This document shows positions 43,118-52,965 of a stretch of DNA of 53,123 bases, in pieces. A program made the translations under genes and the position numbers. How positions within the stretch are numbered: the stretch's first letter is position 1; every line of letters begins with the position of its first letter. Origin of the DNA: Luteirhabdus salina (GTDB taxonomy: Bacteria; Bacteroidota; Bacteroidia; Flavobacteriales; Flavobacteriaceae); the NCBI GenBank assembly GCA_025384855.1, contig JALAHT010000006.1, forward strand, positions 1 to 53,123. The letters are read 5' to 3'. Under the pieces are notes generated by a model that made no database searches, was not told the DNA's origin, and saw nothing but the letters and a program-made list of their open reading frames with translations.

Positions 43118-44671
43118 ATGGAAAAAGTGCAACCCAAAACCTCATATAAAACTCGTGCTTCGCAGGTAATCGCATTGGAGAAAGGTAAATTGCCTCCGCA
43201 AGCAACTGATTTAGAGGAAGTTGTACTTGGGGCAATGATGATTGATAAAAAGGGGGTCGATGATGTCATCGATATCCTGCATGCTGAAGTTTTCTATAAT
43301 GAGAAGCATCAGTTTATCTTCGATGCCATCCATACGCTCTTCGAAAACAGCGAACCGGTTGACTTATTAACGGTTTCTTCCCAATTGAAGAAAGAAGGAA
43401 AACTGGAAGCTGCAGGAGGGGAGTTTTTTTTGGTGCAATTAACCCAAAAAGTGGCGTCTTCGGCACATATCGAGTTTCATGCGCGCATCATTCTTCAAAA
43501 ATATATTCAGCGTAGTCTTATCAAAATTTCGAATGAAATAATTGAAGAGTCCTACGATGAAACCACCGATGTATTCGACTTATTGGATACCGCTGAAGCC
43601 AAACTCTACGAGATTACGCAGGGAAATATCAAAAAATCCTCTGAAACGGCTCAGCAACTTGTCATTCAAGCCAAGAAAAAAATTGAGGAAATTGCCAATA
43701 GAGAAGGACTATCGGGAATTCCGTCTGGATTCGAGAAGGTAGATAAACTTACATCTGGATGGCAACCAAGCGACCTGATTATAATCGCTGCACGTCCAGG
43801 TATGGGAAAAACCGCCCTTACCTTATCGATGGCGCGAAATATGGCCGTTGAACACAATATACCCGTTGCTTTCTTCTCTTTGGAGATGTCTTCGGTACAG
43901 TTGATTACACGACTTATTTCCTCGGAAACGCATCTTTCAAGTGAGAAACTGCGTACTGGTAACCTTGAAAAACACGAATGGGAACAGTTAAATGTGAAGG
44001 TGAAAGGACTTGAAAAAGCACCGTTATTTATCGATGATACGCCATCGCTCTCTATATTCGATCTTCGTGCTAAGGCTAGACGACTATCTTCACAGCATGG
44101 TATCAAGCTGATTATTGTGGATTACCTTCAGTTGATGACCGCTGGTGGGAATCAAAAAGGAGGGAACCGTGAACAGGAAATTTCAACTATTTCGCGTAAC
44201 CTCAAGGCATTGGCTAAAGAATTGAACGTTCCCGTAATTGCGCTTTCGCAGCTTTCACGTGCGGTGGAAACGCGAGGTGGAAGTAAGCGTCCGTTGTTAA
44301 GTGATTTACGTGAATCGGGTGCGATTGAACAGGATGCCGATATTGTTTCGTTTATCTATCGTCCAGAATATTATAAAATTGATGAATGGGACGATGAAGA
44401 ACGATCTCCTACCGAAGGACAGGCTGAATTCATCGTAGCCAAGCACCGTAATGGTGGTTTGGATGAAATTCGATTGAAGTTCGTTGGGCATCTTGGTCGA
44501 TTCGAGAACTTGGATACCTTTGGTGATACAGGTGAATTTGAAAGTAGGATGAATGCTGCGGCTAATGATGATACCTTCAAGACCGACGATTTGCCTTCAC
44601 CAGGTGAAGCCTTCGGTAGCTCCATGAACGATCTTTCACCTGAAAACAATGACGATGAGGTGCCGTTTTAA
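43118..44671 (+). CDS. dnaB: Replicative DNA helicase DnaB
   Basis: Hexameric helicase that unwinds DNA at the replication fork. The 517 residues show the N-terminal DnaB domain (about 24-127, PPQATDLEEVVLGAMM at the start) and the RecA-like domain with Walker A ARPGMGKTA (225-233), the LIIVDYLQLM Walker B, the SRNLKALAKEL segment and DLRESGAIEQDAD near the end. The last 50 residues are an acidic tail. No intein interrupts it. A terminator follows 22 bases after the stop. Confidence 0.97.
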   Translation: MEKVQPKTSYKTRASQVIALEKGKLPPQATDLEEVVLGAMMIDKKGVDDVIDILHAEVFYNEKHQFIFDAIHTLFENSEPVDLLTVSSQLKKEGKLEAAGGEFFLVQLTQKVASSAHIEFHARIILQKYIQRSLIKISNEIIEESYDETTDVFDLLDTAEAKLYEITQGNIKKSSETAQQLVIQAKKKIEEIANREGLSGIPSGFEKVDKLTSGWQPSDLIIIAARPGMGKTALTLSMARNMAVEHNIPVAFFSLEMSSVQLITRLISSETHLSSEKLRTGNLEKHEWEQLNVKVKGLEKAPLFIDDTPSLSIFDLRAKARRLSSQHGIKLIIVDYLQLMTAGGNQKGGNREQEISTISRNLKALAKELNVPVIALSQLSRAVETRGGSKRPLLSDLRESGAIEQDADIVSFIYRPEYYKIDEWDDEERSPTEGQAEFIVAKHRNGGLDEIRLKFVGHLGRFENLDTFGDTGEFESRMNAAANDDTFKTDDLPSPGEAFGSSMNDLSPENNDDEVPF

Positions 44672-44692
44672 CCAAAAATATAGCTATTATAA

Positions 44693-44727
44693 CAAAGCCG
44701 ATACGATGAAAATCCTATCGGCTTTTG
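44693..44727 (+). terminator. Terminator of dnaB
   Basis: AAAGCCGATA (44694-44703) pairs with TATCGGCTTT (44716-44725), followed by TGTCTT. Confidence 0.75.
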
Positions 44728-44760
44728 TCTTCTATAGAAATATGGAACATTTTTTGTCGT

Positions 44761-44768
44761 TATCTTAG
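44761..44768 (+). promoter_or_regulatory. Probable promoter -7 box, nearly leaderless message
   Basis: TATCTTAG, one base off TANNTTTG, only 4 bases before the ATG at 44773. Confidence 0.4.
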
Positions 44769-44772
44769 CACT

Positions 44773-46032
44773 ATGAAGAAGTTATTATCCCTTTTATTTT
44801 TACTATTTATCACCTTTTCAGTTTCTGCTTCCTATATTCTTATCCCGATGGATGCCGAAGGTCAGGAAGAACACTTAAAAGCATACGGAATTACCTATTG
44901 GACCCTTGAACGACAACAAAAGGTAAAATGGTTGTTGAATTACCGCGGAGGCTCCTTTTTGTTGCCGGATGTAGAAGAAATACGGAAGGAATGTCAGATT
45001 CGAGGGGTCTCCTTTGAAGTAATTTCGGATAGTAAAACGGAAGAGATCCTATCCTTTATCAGCAGTCCATCCCAAAATATGGAGGCGGTGGTCTTGGAAA
45101 AAGCACCGAAAATTGCGGTGTATTCACCGAAGGGGAATCAGCCATGGGACGATGCCGTAACTATGGTGCTTACCTATGCGGAAATACCTTATGATGTGGT
45201 GTACGATACTGAAGTATTGAACGACCAGCTAATCCTATACGACTGGCTTCACCTACACCATGAGGATTTTACCGGTCAATATGGAAAATTTTATCGCGCC
45301 TATCGGGCGGCGCCTTGGTATATTGAAGACAAACAGAATGCAGAGGCACTGGCATCAGAACTAGGCTTCAATAAAGTCTCGGAGGCTAAGTTAGCGGTTT
45401 CTAAAAAGATTCGGGATTATGTAATCGGTGGCGGATTTATGTTTGCCATGTGCAGTGCTACCGATAGCTTCGATATTGCGCTCTCCGCTGATGGAGTGGA
45501 TATTTGCGAGCCCATGTTCGATGGCGATCCTAGCGAGCCTGGATATCAAAGTAAAATAGATTTCAACAAAACATTTGCCTTTACCGATTTCACCTTAGAA
45601 AGAAGTCCGATGGTATATGAATTTTCATCCATCGATATGACAAGCAAGCGTCGAATTCCGAAGGAAACCGATTACTTTACCTTAATGGATTATTCTGCAA
45701 AATGGGATCCTATTCCTACGATGTTAGTACAGAACCATACGTCCTTGGTAAAAGGTTTTATGGGGCAAACCACTTCGTACGACAGAAGTACCGTTAAAGC
45801 AAATGTGTTAGTGATGGGAGAGCACAAATCGAATGGTGAAGCAAGATACATCCACGGAGTGAAGGGAAAAGGTTTCTTTACATTTTATGGCGGGCACGAT
45901 CCAGAGGATTACCAACATAGGGTAGGAGATGCGAAAACCGAATTGGCGCTTCATCCAAACTCGCCCGGATATCGCTTGATATTAAACAATGTATTGTTTC
46001 CTGCTGCAAAGAAGAAGAATCAAAAAACATAA
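44773..46032 (+). CDS. Exported protein with glutamine-amidotransferase-like fold, unknown function
   Basis: A 419-residue protein with a signal peptide (residues 1-19). Bacteroidota homologues are often labelled asparagine synthetase B, yet it has neither the N-terminal Cys-2 glutaminase nor the ATP-binding SGGxDS motif of that enzyme, and an exported location does not suit it. Residues 113-240 look like a class I amidotransferase-like fold (PKIAVYSPKGNQPWDDAV; nucleophile-elbow-like GGGFMFAMCSATDS with C227), and a late histidine H375 lies in FYGGHDPEDYQH. Activity is unproven. The ATG at 44773 is chosen because it begins the signal peptide and follows a promoter-like box. Confidence 0.75.
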   Translation: MKKLLSLLFLLFITFSVSASYILIPMDAEGQEEHLKAYGITYWTLERQQKVKWLLNYRGGSFLLPDVEEIRKECQIRGVSFEVISDSKTEEILSFISSPSQNMEAVVLEKAPKIAVYSPKGNQPWDDAVTMVLTYAEIPYDVVYDTEVLNDQLILYDWLHLHHEDFTGQYGKFYRAYRAAPWYIEDKQNAEALASELGFNKVSEAKLAVSKKIRDYVIGGGFMFAMCSATDSFDIALSADGVDICEPMFDGDPSEPGYQSKIDFNKTFAFTDFTLERSPMVYEFSSIDMTSKRRIPKETDYFTLMDYSAKWDPIPTMLVQNHTSLVKGFMGQTTSYDRSTVKANVLVMGEHKSNGEARYIHGVKGKGFFTFYGGHDPEDYQHRVGDAKTELALHPNSPGYRLILNNVLFPAAKKKNQKT

Positions 46033-46033
46033 A

Positions 46034-46068
46034 AAATAAAAAAGCCGCTCAATCGAGCGACTTTTCTT
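46034..46068. terminator. Bidirectional terminator
   Basis: AAGCCGCTC/GAGCGACTT stem with A and T runs, between convergent genes. Confidence 0.75.
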
Positions 46069-46088
46069 TGTGAAATAAACAATGAGTT

Positions 46089-46433
46089 TTACTTAACTTT
46101 ATTTACTAGGGCTTTAAACGCCTCAGGATGATTCATTGCCAAATCGGCCAAAACCTTACGGTTCAATTCGATATCGTTGGCTTTCAATTTCCCCATGAAC
46201 TTAGAATACGACATTCCGTTCTGACGAGCACCCGCATTAATACGAGTAATCCATAGCGATCTAAAGTTACGTTTCTTTTGACGACGGTCGCGGTACGAAT
46301 ACTGCATGGCTTTATCCACTGCATTCTTGGCAATCGTCCAAACATTTTTACGTCGACCAAAGTAACCTTTGGCTTGTTTGATGACTTTTTTTCTTCGTGC
46401 CCTTGAGGCAACTGCATTTACTGATCTTGGCAT
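46089..46433 (-). CDS. rplT: 50S ribosomal protein L20
   Basis: 114 residues, close to the normal length. The basic N-terminus has the family pattern [20 protein letters not shown], followed by [12 protein letters not shown] and [21 protein letters not shown]20 binds 23S rRNA early in 50S assembly, and in several bacteria it represses its own operon. It is the last gene of the thrS-infC-rpmI-rplT cluster. A 96-base gap separates it from rpmI. Confidence 0.98.
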   Translation of the reverse strand: MPRSVNAVASRARRKKVIKQAKGYFGRRKNVWTIAKNAVDKAMQYSYRDRRQKKRNFRSLWITRINAGARQNGMSYSKFMGKLKANDIELNRKVLADLAMNHPEAFKALVNKVK

Positions 46434-46529
46434 TTCTTTTTAATTTTTTGTAGCAGGCGCTCCGATTTCGGAAACTTTAAGAGCCATACTCCAGGGTTAA
46501 TAAAATGGGTAAATAACCAGTTAGGGAAT

Positions 46530-46727
46530 TTACTTAAGGTTAAGCATTTCCTTAACGTTGTCTTCATCAGCCTTGTGTACCAACGTGTCGTGAGTAAGGG
46601 CTAACTTTCTTTTTTTGCTTTTCTTTGTCAAAATGTGACGCTTAAAAGCATGCTTTCTTTTGATTTTTCCAGTTCCTGTCAACTTAAAACGCTTCTTGGC
46701 GCTGGAGTTTGTTTTTTGCTTAGGCAT
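46530..46727 (-). CDS. rpmI: 50S ribosomal protein L35
   Basis: 65 residues, the normal L35 length, with the family pattern [36 protein letters not shown], and the short C-terminal helix. It sits 67 bases after infC, the usual bacterial order infC-rpmI-rplT. Confidence 0.98.
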   Translation of the reverse strand: MPKQKTNSSAKKRFKLTGTGKIKRKHAFKRHILTKKSKKRKLALTHDTLVHKADEDNVKEMLNLK

Positions 46728-46794
46728 TACGTTTATTTTTCGAGTTTATTTCACACATCCTTCCATCGAAGGAATATTTTAAATGGCTTGCGAC

Positions 46795-47349
46795 TTATTT
46801 ACTTTTCTTTGTAGGAGCCATGAACATAATCATTCGTTTCCCCTCTAATTTTGGCATTTGCTCAACTTTTCCAACATGTTCCAAATCCTGAGCTAAACGC
46901 AATAATAAAATTTCGCCTTTATCCTTAAAGACAATCGAACGACCTTTAAAAAATACATACGCTTTCAACTTTGCGCCATCTGAAAGAAATTTTTCAGCAT
47001 GCTTCTTCTTGAAATCGTAATCATGGTCATCCGTATTCGGACCGAATCGAATTTCCTTCACTACTACTTTCGAAGCCTTGGCTTTCATCGCCTTTTCGCG
47101 CTTCTTTTGTTCGTAGATGAATTTCTTATAATCCATTACCTTAACTACCGGTGGATTGGCATTAGGCGAAATTTCAACTAGGTCTAAGCCCATTTCTTGA
47201 GCGATACCCAGTGCTTTTTTGGTTGGATAAATATCCATTTCCACGTTATCACCAACCAAACGTACCTTATCGGCACGGATTTTTTCGTTGATCCTGTGTT
47301 GATCTTCTTGTTTACGCCTGCTAGGGCCTCTTCCTCTTTTTCTTCTAAT
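46795..47349 (-). CDS. infC: Translation initiation factor IF-3, non-AUG start
   Basis: Binds the 30S subunit and checks start codon choice. The 184 residues show the basic N-terminus ([16 protein letters not shown]), [40 protein letters not shown] and the C-terminal domain ending in [13 protein letters not shown]. No ATG, GTG or TTG lies upstream of 47259, and a start there would cut off about 30 conserved residues. The in-frame codons above are ATT (47347-47349) and ATA (47353-47355), with a stop at 47368-47370. ATT is the usual infC start, so I chose it; ATA would add two residues. A non-AUG start lets IF-3 limit its own synthesis. Confidence 0.92.
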   Translation of the reverse strand: MRRKRGRGPSRRKQEDQHRINEKIRADKVRLVGDNVEMDIYPTKKALGIAQEMGLDLVEISPNANPPVVKVMDYKKFIYEQKKREKAMKAKASKVVVKEIRFGPNTDDHDYDFKKKHAEKFLSDGAKLKAYVFFKGRSIVFKDKGEILLLRLAQDLEHVGKVEQMPKLEGKRMIMFMAPTKKSK

Positions 47350-47370
47350 TGCTATGACTTTAAATATTTA

Positions 47371-47386
47371 TCCCGATTTTTCGGGA
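47371..47386 (-). promoter_or_regulatory. Hairpin upstream of infC
   Basis: TCCCGA (47371-47376) pairs with TCGGGA (47381-47386), with a four-base loop, between the thrS stop and the infC start. It could act in translational control or protect the intercistronic message. There is no T run suited to termination. Confidence 0.45.
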
Positions 47387-47398
47387 GGTTAGACTTTT

Positions 47399-49339
47399 TT
47401 AAAAATCTACTGTATTTTTTGCAATTTCGCTGTTAATTAATTCAGAAAATTTAGCGACCGTCATGGTGCCTAAATCTCCTTCACTATGCTTCCTAACGGA
47501 AACTGTGCCGTCCGCTTCTTCCTGTTCCCCTACAATTAACATATACGGGAACTTAGAAAGTTCGGCCTCTCTAATTTTCTTGCCAATCGTTTCATTCCGA
47601 TTGTCGACAAGGGCGCGAATTTCGGCATTTTCCAACAAATTTAAAACTTTTTCAGCGTAATTTTCATATTTCTCGCTCAATGATAAAATGGCAACTTGTT
47701 CGGGCATAAGCCATAAGGGGAAGTTTCCTCCCGTGTGCTCTAGTAATATTGCGATAAAACGCTCCATGCTGCCAAAAGGCGCACGGTGTATCATTACCGG
47801 TCGATGTAATTCGTTATCGCTACCCTTATAGGTTAAATCGAAGCGCTTTGGTAAGTTGTAATCCACCTGAATGGTACCCAACTGCCAACTTCTTCCTAAA
47901 GCATCTCGAACCATAAAGTCGAGTTTTGGCCCGTAAAATGCCGCTTCTCCAGTTTCCACGACATACTTCAATCCTTTATCTTTTGTGGCGTTCAAGATGG
48001 CGGCTTCCGCTTTTTCCCAATGTTCATCATCTCCGATATATTTTTCAGGATTCTCGGGATCGCGAAGCGAAACCTGTGTCACGAAATCTTCAAATCCTAA
48101 AGATTTAAAGACATATAGTACCAAGTCGATTACTTTTTTAAATTCTTCATCCAACTGATCGGGTGTACAGAAAATATGCGCATCGTCTTGTGTAAAACCG
48201 CGAACGCGTGTTAAACCATGAAGTTCACCGCTCTGTTCATAACGATATACAGTACCGAATTCGGCATACCGCTTCGGAAGATCTTTATATGACCAAGGTT
48301 TGCTGTTGAATATCTCACAATGATGCGGACAGTTCATTGGCTTCAATAAAAACTCTTCACCTTCAGCAGGAGTACTGATAGGCTTAAAGCTGTCTTCACC
48401 ATATTTTGCATAGTGACCAGAAGTTACATATAATTCTTTTTGACCGATATGTGGCGAAACAACCATTTCGTAACCCGCTTTTTTCTGTGCTTTTTTCAAG
48501 AAGTTCTCCAGGCGCTCTCGTAAAGCAGCTCCTTTAGGCAACCATAAGGGAAGTCCTTGACCTACCTTTTGCGAAAAAGTAAAAAGTTCCAATTCTTTTC
48601 CTAGCTTTCGGTGATCGCGTTTCTTGGCTTCTTCTAATAGTTCTAGATATTCCTTCAGTTTCTTTTGCTTCGGAAAACTGATGCCATAAATACGGGTAAG
48701 CTGTTTATTATTTTCATCGCCCCGCCAATACGCTCCGGCAATACTCATAACCTTCACCGCTTTCACGATTCCGGTGTTCGGAATGTGGCCCCCGCGACAA
48801 AGATCTGTAAAGGTGTCATGGTCGCAGAACGTAATGGTACCATCCTCCAGATTTTCGATCAGTTCTACCTTGTACTCATTATTTTGATTCTTATAAAAAG
48901 AAAGAGCTTCTTCCTTTGAAACCTCCCGCATGGAAAATTCATGCTTGCCGCGAGCGATTTCAAGCATTCTAGCTTCAATCTTGGGCACATCTTTTTCAGA
49001 AATCGTATGCTCGCCCGGATCGATATCGTAATAAAAACCGTTTTCAATCGGAGGTCCGATGGTCAACTTAATGCCAGGGTATAGCTGCTGAAGTGCCTGC
49101 GCCATAATGTGGGCAGAGGAATGCCAGAAGGCTTGCTTTCCTTTATCATCATTCCAAGTATATAATACCAATGTACCGTCTTCGGTCAGCGGCGTGGTCG
49201 TTTCAACCGTTTCGCCATTATAAGAGGCTGAAATCACGTTTCGGGCCAGGCCATGACTAATGCTCATGGCGACATCCATAGGAGTGGAGCCCTTTTCCAT
49301 TTCTTTAACGCTGCCGTCGGGTAAAGTAATCCCTATCAT
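47399..49339 (-). CDS. thrS: Threonine--tRNA ligase
   Basis: Class II aminoacyl-tRNA synthetase. The 646 residues begin with a TGS domain ([15 protein letters not shown]), then the N2 editing domain ([27 protein letters not shown]) and the catalytic domain with zinc ligands in [10 protein letters not shown], motif 2 near [13 protein letters not shown] and motif 3 near [21 protein letters not shown]. The ATG at 49339 is chosen because it starts the TGS domain and lies after a good promoter; a longer frame to 49483 would pass through that promoter. First gene of the thrS-infC-rpmI-rplT operon. Confidence 0.97.
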   Translation of the reverse strand: MIGITLPDGSVKEMEKGSTPMDVAMSISHGLARNVISASYNGETVETTTPLTEDGTLVLYTWNDDKGKQAFWHSSAHIMAQALQQLYPGIKLTIGPPIENGFYYDIDPGEHTISEKDVPKIEARMLEIARGKHEFSMREVSKEEALSFYKNQNNEYKVELIENLEDGTITFCDHDTFTDLCRGGHIPNTGIVKAVKVMSIAGAYWRGDENNKQLTRIYGISFPKQKKLKEYLELLEEAKKRDHRKLGKELELFTFSQKVGQGLPLWLPKGAALRERLENFLKKAQKKAGYEMVVSPHIGQKELYVTSGHYAKYGEDSFKPISTPAEGEEFLLKPMNCPHHCEIFNSKPWSYKDLPKRYAEFGTVYRYEQSGELHGLTRVRGFTQDDAHIFCTPDQLDEEFKKVIDLVLYVFKSLGFEDFVTQVSLRDPENPEKYIGDDEHWEKAEAAILNATKDKGLKYVVETGEAAFYGPKLDFMVRDALGRSWQLGTIQVDYNLPKRFDLTYKGSDNELHRPVMIHRAPFGSMERFIAILLEHTGGNFPLWLMPEQVAILSLSEKYENYAEKVLNLLENAEIRALVDNRNETIGKKIREAELSKFPYMLIVGEQEEADGTVSVRKHSEGDLGTMTVAKFSELINSEIAKNTVDF

Positions 49340-49364
49340 ATCCTTGAAAAATTTTAATAATGGG

Positions 49365-49395
49365 CAAAGATAATAGGTATTCGTGGGATGGACAA
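49365..49395 (-). promoter_or_regulatory. Promoter of the thrS-infC-rpmI-rplT operon
   Basis: On the minus strand: TTG (49393-49395), 20 bases, TATCTTTG (49365-49372). The ATG follows 25 bases later. Confidence 0.7.
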
Positions 49396-49418
49396 CGGAT
49401 TCTGAACCTTGTATAAAA

Positions 49419-52403
49419 TTATTCTGCCTTTTCTTCAGTGGGCTGCATATCTGGAAATTCCCATGTGTCGGCGTACATACCATGCACGAGACCTAGTTCA
49501 TACTCATAAACATATCGTTCATCTTTTCCTTCTTCATAATTCACATGGAAAACATAGGTTCTAATGCCGTCCTTCTTTAATTGATGAAATAAGGATTTGT
49601 TTGCCAGAACTGCTTTTCGCGGCAACGCGAGATACTTCACCTGTTCTTCCCGAAGCTTCTTTCTTTTGTCGCCTTTAATCGAGTTGAAGACATTACCCGA
49701 TAATAAGACGCCTCTCAGCTGTAATGCTTTAGCTTCCCTAAACGCTTCCCAACTGAATACCTCCAACATCAATCGGTCTTTGTCGATAAAATTTGAAGCC
49801 ATTTTCTTCGGGTTGTTGATTTTGTCGGTAACCAATATGGCGTCGGGATGCTTTTTAAACCAATCGTTCAAAATTCTCATATCCATTGGTGCAAACTGCT
49901 CCATCCGAACATATTGATCATATTGTCTTTTCGTTGGCGGTAAGCTACCGTTAAAGCCAGTGCGCTTCTTCCAAGATTCCCAATCATGTCCCGCAACCAA
50001 GGCGCCATCGGAAGTTTCAAGAATATCTATTTCGAAATACCGAAATCCTTTCCTATAATTATGGTTCAACGCCTTTAGGGAATTCGTATATACCTTTCCA
50101 TTCACTCTTCCGCCAGCATGTGCAATAAAACGGCTACGCTCGTTTTTCATCGAAATTTTCCGAGGCAGACTCATCCACCAACCTCTGTATTCAATCGATA
50201 CAGATTTGTCGTCCTTCTCTTCAAGAACATAGCCGTCCTGATTGAGATATCCCACATACGCCTCGCGTTTGTCCAATTCGCTCAATAGCGGAAGTCCCAA
50301 GGCCGCAATGGTATCCCGGTAGTTGGAAAGGTTGCGGCTTGCTTCATCATTCGCCACGATAATGAATTTCTGTTTCGCCTTCAGGATTTTCGACAGCGTG
50401 TCTACAAAAGTTTTGGTGTCTTCCTCCCGTTCCCAGGTATCGAACGTCTGCACGCTAAATACACTATCGCGAATCGTTAATAGGTTTAGGCCACGACCCA
50501 GCACATGATCTTCTTTCCTGGTTTTGATATAGCTCGGACCGCGCGTTTTAAGTGCATCGTATCCAACGCTCTTGACGTTGATTTGGTCCTCATCAAGTTT
50601 TTTTGGGTTCGCTAACTCCCAATCTTCAAAAATATCGATATCCTCTTCTGTAAATAGCACGGAGCCCTCACCGCTTTTGGCGACTCCGATATTCTTACCT
50701 TTTGAGAGGTAACCGTATAATCGATCGTTTTCAATGGAAAAAACAATACTCGCCGATTCTCCCCGCCATAATGGCTTGTCATCGGGAATATCTTTATAGC
50801 TAATATAGTTCATATCAGGATCGAAGAAGATACGATAGAGCGTCCCTTCCTTTAAATCGTTTATGGTATTCGAAAACCCGTCTTCCTGGGTAATATTCAA
50901 CCCGTGCATGCCCGGGGTATAATGCGGGAGTAGTTCTAGCTGTATCGAATTGCTGTAGTCGTAATCCAATACCTTCGGCTCGTTTAGGGAGAGAAAGTTA
51001 GTGACGTTGCTGCGTATGTATTTTTTCTTTTTGGAAGGCTCCACAAAATCGGCGATAAATGCCGCATTGGTTTTTATATCCGCCCCATCCAGTAGTATTC
51101 GTGGAAGATCTATTTGAAATAAAGGCTGCTCGACAGGATGCGAAAAATTCGCTTCCGGTGCGGTGGAAATAACATATAGCCCTCGTTGTTTCGAAAAGCT
51201 ATTTACGGCCTGGGAAGCACTTCCCATAAACATATGGTCTGGATAGATGTAAACGACCGTATTCTCTAAGAATCCTTCCTTTTCCAAGAACTCGAAGAAG
51301 TCGTTAATATAATAATCGACAGCCGAAACCATGAATTCGAGGTCGCTCTTTCTAGGTGGAATAACACCTTCCATCCGTGCATCATATACGCCATTCGGAA
51401 AATGACCGGAAATAGTATTCATGAATACGGCAAACGGTTCCTCTTGCGTTTTCTTTTTAAGGAGCTGCTGCTTAACGGCTTCAAATAAGTCCTTGTCGTG
51501 CATGCCCCAAAAATTCTTTGCCGAGGGGAGGCCTAAATCCTTCTCGGAATATACCTCAAACCCAAAGTGCGTCAACATTTTGTCCAAGCCTGCAAATTCC
51601 TTTTTGGCCAGATAATAATCCATATCATAGCCAGCAGCCTCCAGCACATGACCAATACTCGTAATGTCGTTTATTTGCGTGTTCTGGAAGATTTCACCCT
51701 TGGGCGATCTGAAAAATGCCGGTACACCGGTGATGGATGTATAGATGGAAGCCTCGGTCCAACCACTGCCAGGAGTTTGCCACATCTTGAAATAGGTGTT
51801 TTCTTTCGCTAACTTTTGAAGCGTAGGGGTAAGGGAAGTGAAGGGTGGCTCCAAAAATCCACGCTCCAGCGACTCCAAGGAGAGCACAATAATGTTTTTG
51901 CCTGCAGTAGCCGTTACCGCCTCTGGTTTTACGTAGGCGTTGGTATCGATAGACAAGTCTTCCAACGCGGTATCAAATGTTTTTTCTTCTGCGTTCTTAA
52001 CCTTGTATACATAATAAAGGTTGTTGAAGGCACCTCCCGGAACAGCTAACCCAACGCATGCCAACAGCACCAAGCCCCCAGCAACCCATGCAGATAGTTT
52101 TATGCGTCCAAGCATGCGACTCAAGGCAAATAGAACAAAAGCACCAGCCACAAACGCTATCGAACCAAGGATGATCTCAGTCATATAAAACCCGCGGAGC
52201 GACCATGCATCGGTAAGGTTTACATGTTCCATAAACTTATAGTCAATCAAAGAGCTTCCGAAATAATAGGAAATACACTGAAAGGTTATAAAAGCACTAA
52301 AAACAATGCTCAACACTATCCGTATCACTTTGTTTTTGAATAGCAACGTTAGGCCAAAAAAGAGTAATACAAGTAGGAACACCTGAAATATAAAAAACAG
52401 CAT
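49419..52403 (-). CDS. LtaS-like phosphoglycerol transferase, ILEI-like and GDPD domain fusion
   Basis: A 994-residue inner-membrane protein with three modules. Residues 1-130 hold four hydrophobic spans. Residues about 168-455 are an LTA synthase/OpgB-type (sulfatase superfamily) domain with metal and nucleophile residues in place: E177 (LSLES), T216 (SGWTEAS), H334 (SGHFP) and D389-H390 (YPDH). Residues about 609-738 resemble the ILEI/FAM3 domain (GRGLN, then TFDTWE, then VANDEAS). Residues 757-985 are a glycerophosphodiester phosphodiesterase (GDPD) domain: H762 in HAGG (for the usual HRG), N774, E791 and D793 ([10 protein letters not shown]) and H806 in GHDWESW. A linker at 455-608 is unassigned. 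Own promoter at 52434-52441. Substrate unknown; see findings. Confidence 0.85.
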   Translation of the reverse strand: MLFFIFQVFLLVLLFFGLTLLFKNKVIRIVLSIVFSAFITFQCISYYFGSSLIDYKFMEHVNLTDAWSLRGFYMTEIILGSIAFVAGAFVLFALSRMLGRIKLSAWVAGGLVLLACVGLAVPGGAFNNLYYVYKVKNAEEKTFDTALEDLSIDTNAYVKPEAVTATAGKNIIVLSLESLERGFLEPPFTSLTPTLQKLAKENTYFKMWQTPGSGWTEASIYTSITGVPAFFRSPKGEIFQNTQINDITSIGHVLEAAGYDMDYYLAKKEFAGLDKMLTHFGFEVYSEKDLGLPSAKNFWGMHDKDLFEAVKQQLLKKKTQEEPFAVFMNTISGHFPNGVYDARMEGVIPPRKSDLEFMVSAVDYYINDFFEFLEKEGFLENTVVYIYPDHMFMGSASQAVNSFSKQRGLYVISTAPEANFSHPVEQPLFQIDLPRILLDGADIKTNAAFIADFVEPSKKKKYIRSNVTNFLSLNEPKVLDYDYSNSIQLELLPHYTPGMHGLNITQEDGFSNTINDLKEGTLYRIFFDPDMNYISYKDIPDDKPLWRGESASIVFSIENDRLYGYLSKGKNIGVAKSGEGSVLFTEEDIDIFEDWELANPKKLDEDQINVKSVGYDALKTRGPSYIKTRKEDHVLGRGLNLLTIRDSVFSVQTFDTWEREEDTKTFVDTLSKILKAKQKFIIVANDEASRNLSNYRDTIAALGLPLLSELDKREAYVGYLNQDGYVLEEKDDKSVSIEYRGWWMSLPRKISMKNERSRFIAHAGGRVNGKVYTNSLKALNHNYRKGFRYFEIDILETSDGALVAGHDWESWKKRTGFNGSLPPTKRQYDQYVRMEQFAPMDMRILNDWFKKHPDAILVTDKINNPKKMASNFIDKDRLMLEVFSWEAFREAKALQLRGVLLSGNVFNSIKGDKRKKLREEQVKYLALPRKAVLANKSLFHQLKKDGIRTYVFHVNYEEGKDERYVYEYELGLVHGMYADTWEFPDMQPTEEKAE

Positions 52404-52433
52404 AGACGCAGAATCTTAATTTGGAATTGCCGA

Positions 52434-52441
52434 CAAACTTA
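52434..52441 (-). promoter_or_regulatory. Promoter -7 box of the fusion gene
   Basis: TAAGTTTG on the minus strand, 30 bases before the ATG at 52403. Confidence 0.55.
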
Positions 52442-52534
52442 CGGATTCTTTTTATTTCATCGAGAGGGAAAAGATACCGGAATGCTGAACAAAGATTTCA
52501 TGGCGGACGATTACAAATGTCGAATTTTTCTTTT

Positions 52535-52633
52535 GGGCGTTCCCTCCAGAGCTGCCTTTCGGCAGTGGTGGAGGGCGGGCTATCCGCTATATCCCCGATA
52601 GAAATCGGGGGATGCCGCTGCTATCCCTAACGC
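52535..52633 (-). repeat. Structured RNA-like repeat, copy C
   Basis: On the minus strand: GCGTT (52629-52633) closes with AACGC (52537-52541). Core GGCATCC ... GATATAGCGGATAGCCCG is identical to copy A, but arm 2 is only a short hairpin (ATCGGGG/CCCCGAT). Arm 3 is GC-rich with a TTTC/GAAA loop. It lies between the fusion gene promoter and the rRNA promoters. Confidence 0.7.
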
Positions 52634-52746
52634 AGGGCATTTATAGTATATATAATAAGGTATAAAACCGACAAAAAAAGTTTAGGGAGTAATAAGCGAC
52701 CAATCAGCAACTTGGAAAAAAGCATTAAAAAAACTTTAAAATAAGG
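52634..52746. other. AT-rich spacer before the rRNA promoters
   Basis: Very AT-rich sequence with A tracts directly upstream of the first rRNA promoter, which could act as upstream activating DNA. No gene is seen. Confidence 0.45.
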
Positions 52747-52776
52747 TTGTGGAATCGAAAAAGGCCGCTATCTTTG
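52747..52776 (+). promoter_or_regulatory. rRNA promoter P1
   Basis: TTG (52747-52749), 19 bases, TATCTTTG (52769-52776), followed by GCACCCGC. Confidence 0.8.
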
Positions 52777-52822
52777 CACCCGCTTAGAAAAACAATCCAC
52801 ACGGATTTCAGGATAAGCAGAC

Positions 52823-52840
52823 GTTCATTAAAAACATTGA
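52823..52840 (+). promoter_or_regulatory. rRNA leader element, first copy
   Basis: GTTCATTAAAAACATTGA, related to the GTTCATTGA...ATTG element at the right edge. Such elements precede 16S genes in Bacteroidota and may act in antitermination or processing. Confidence 0.5.
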
Positions 52841-52859
52841 AAATTTATTTTAAAAAGGG

Positions 52860-52889
52860 TTGTAGGTTTGAAAAAGACTTGTAAATTTG
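52860..52889 (+). promoter_or_regulatory. rRNA promoter P2
   Basis: TTG (52860-52862), 19 bases, TAAATTTG (52882-52889), followed by GCACCCGC. Confidence 0.8.
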
Positions 52890-52965
52890 CACCCGCTTTC
52901 AAAACGAAAAGTTACCGCTCGAAATGGTAACAAAAAATTTTCTAAAAATTATTTTTAAAAGTGTT

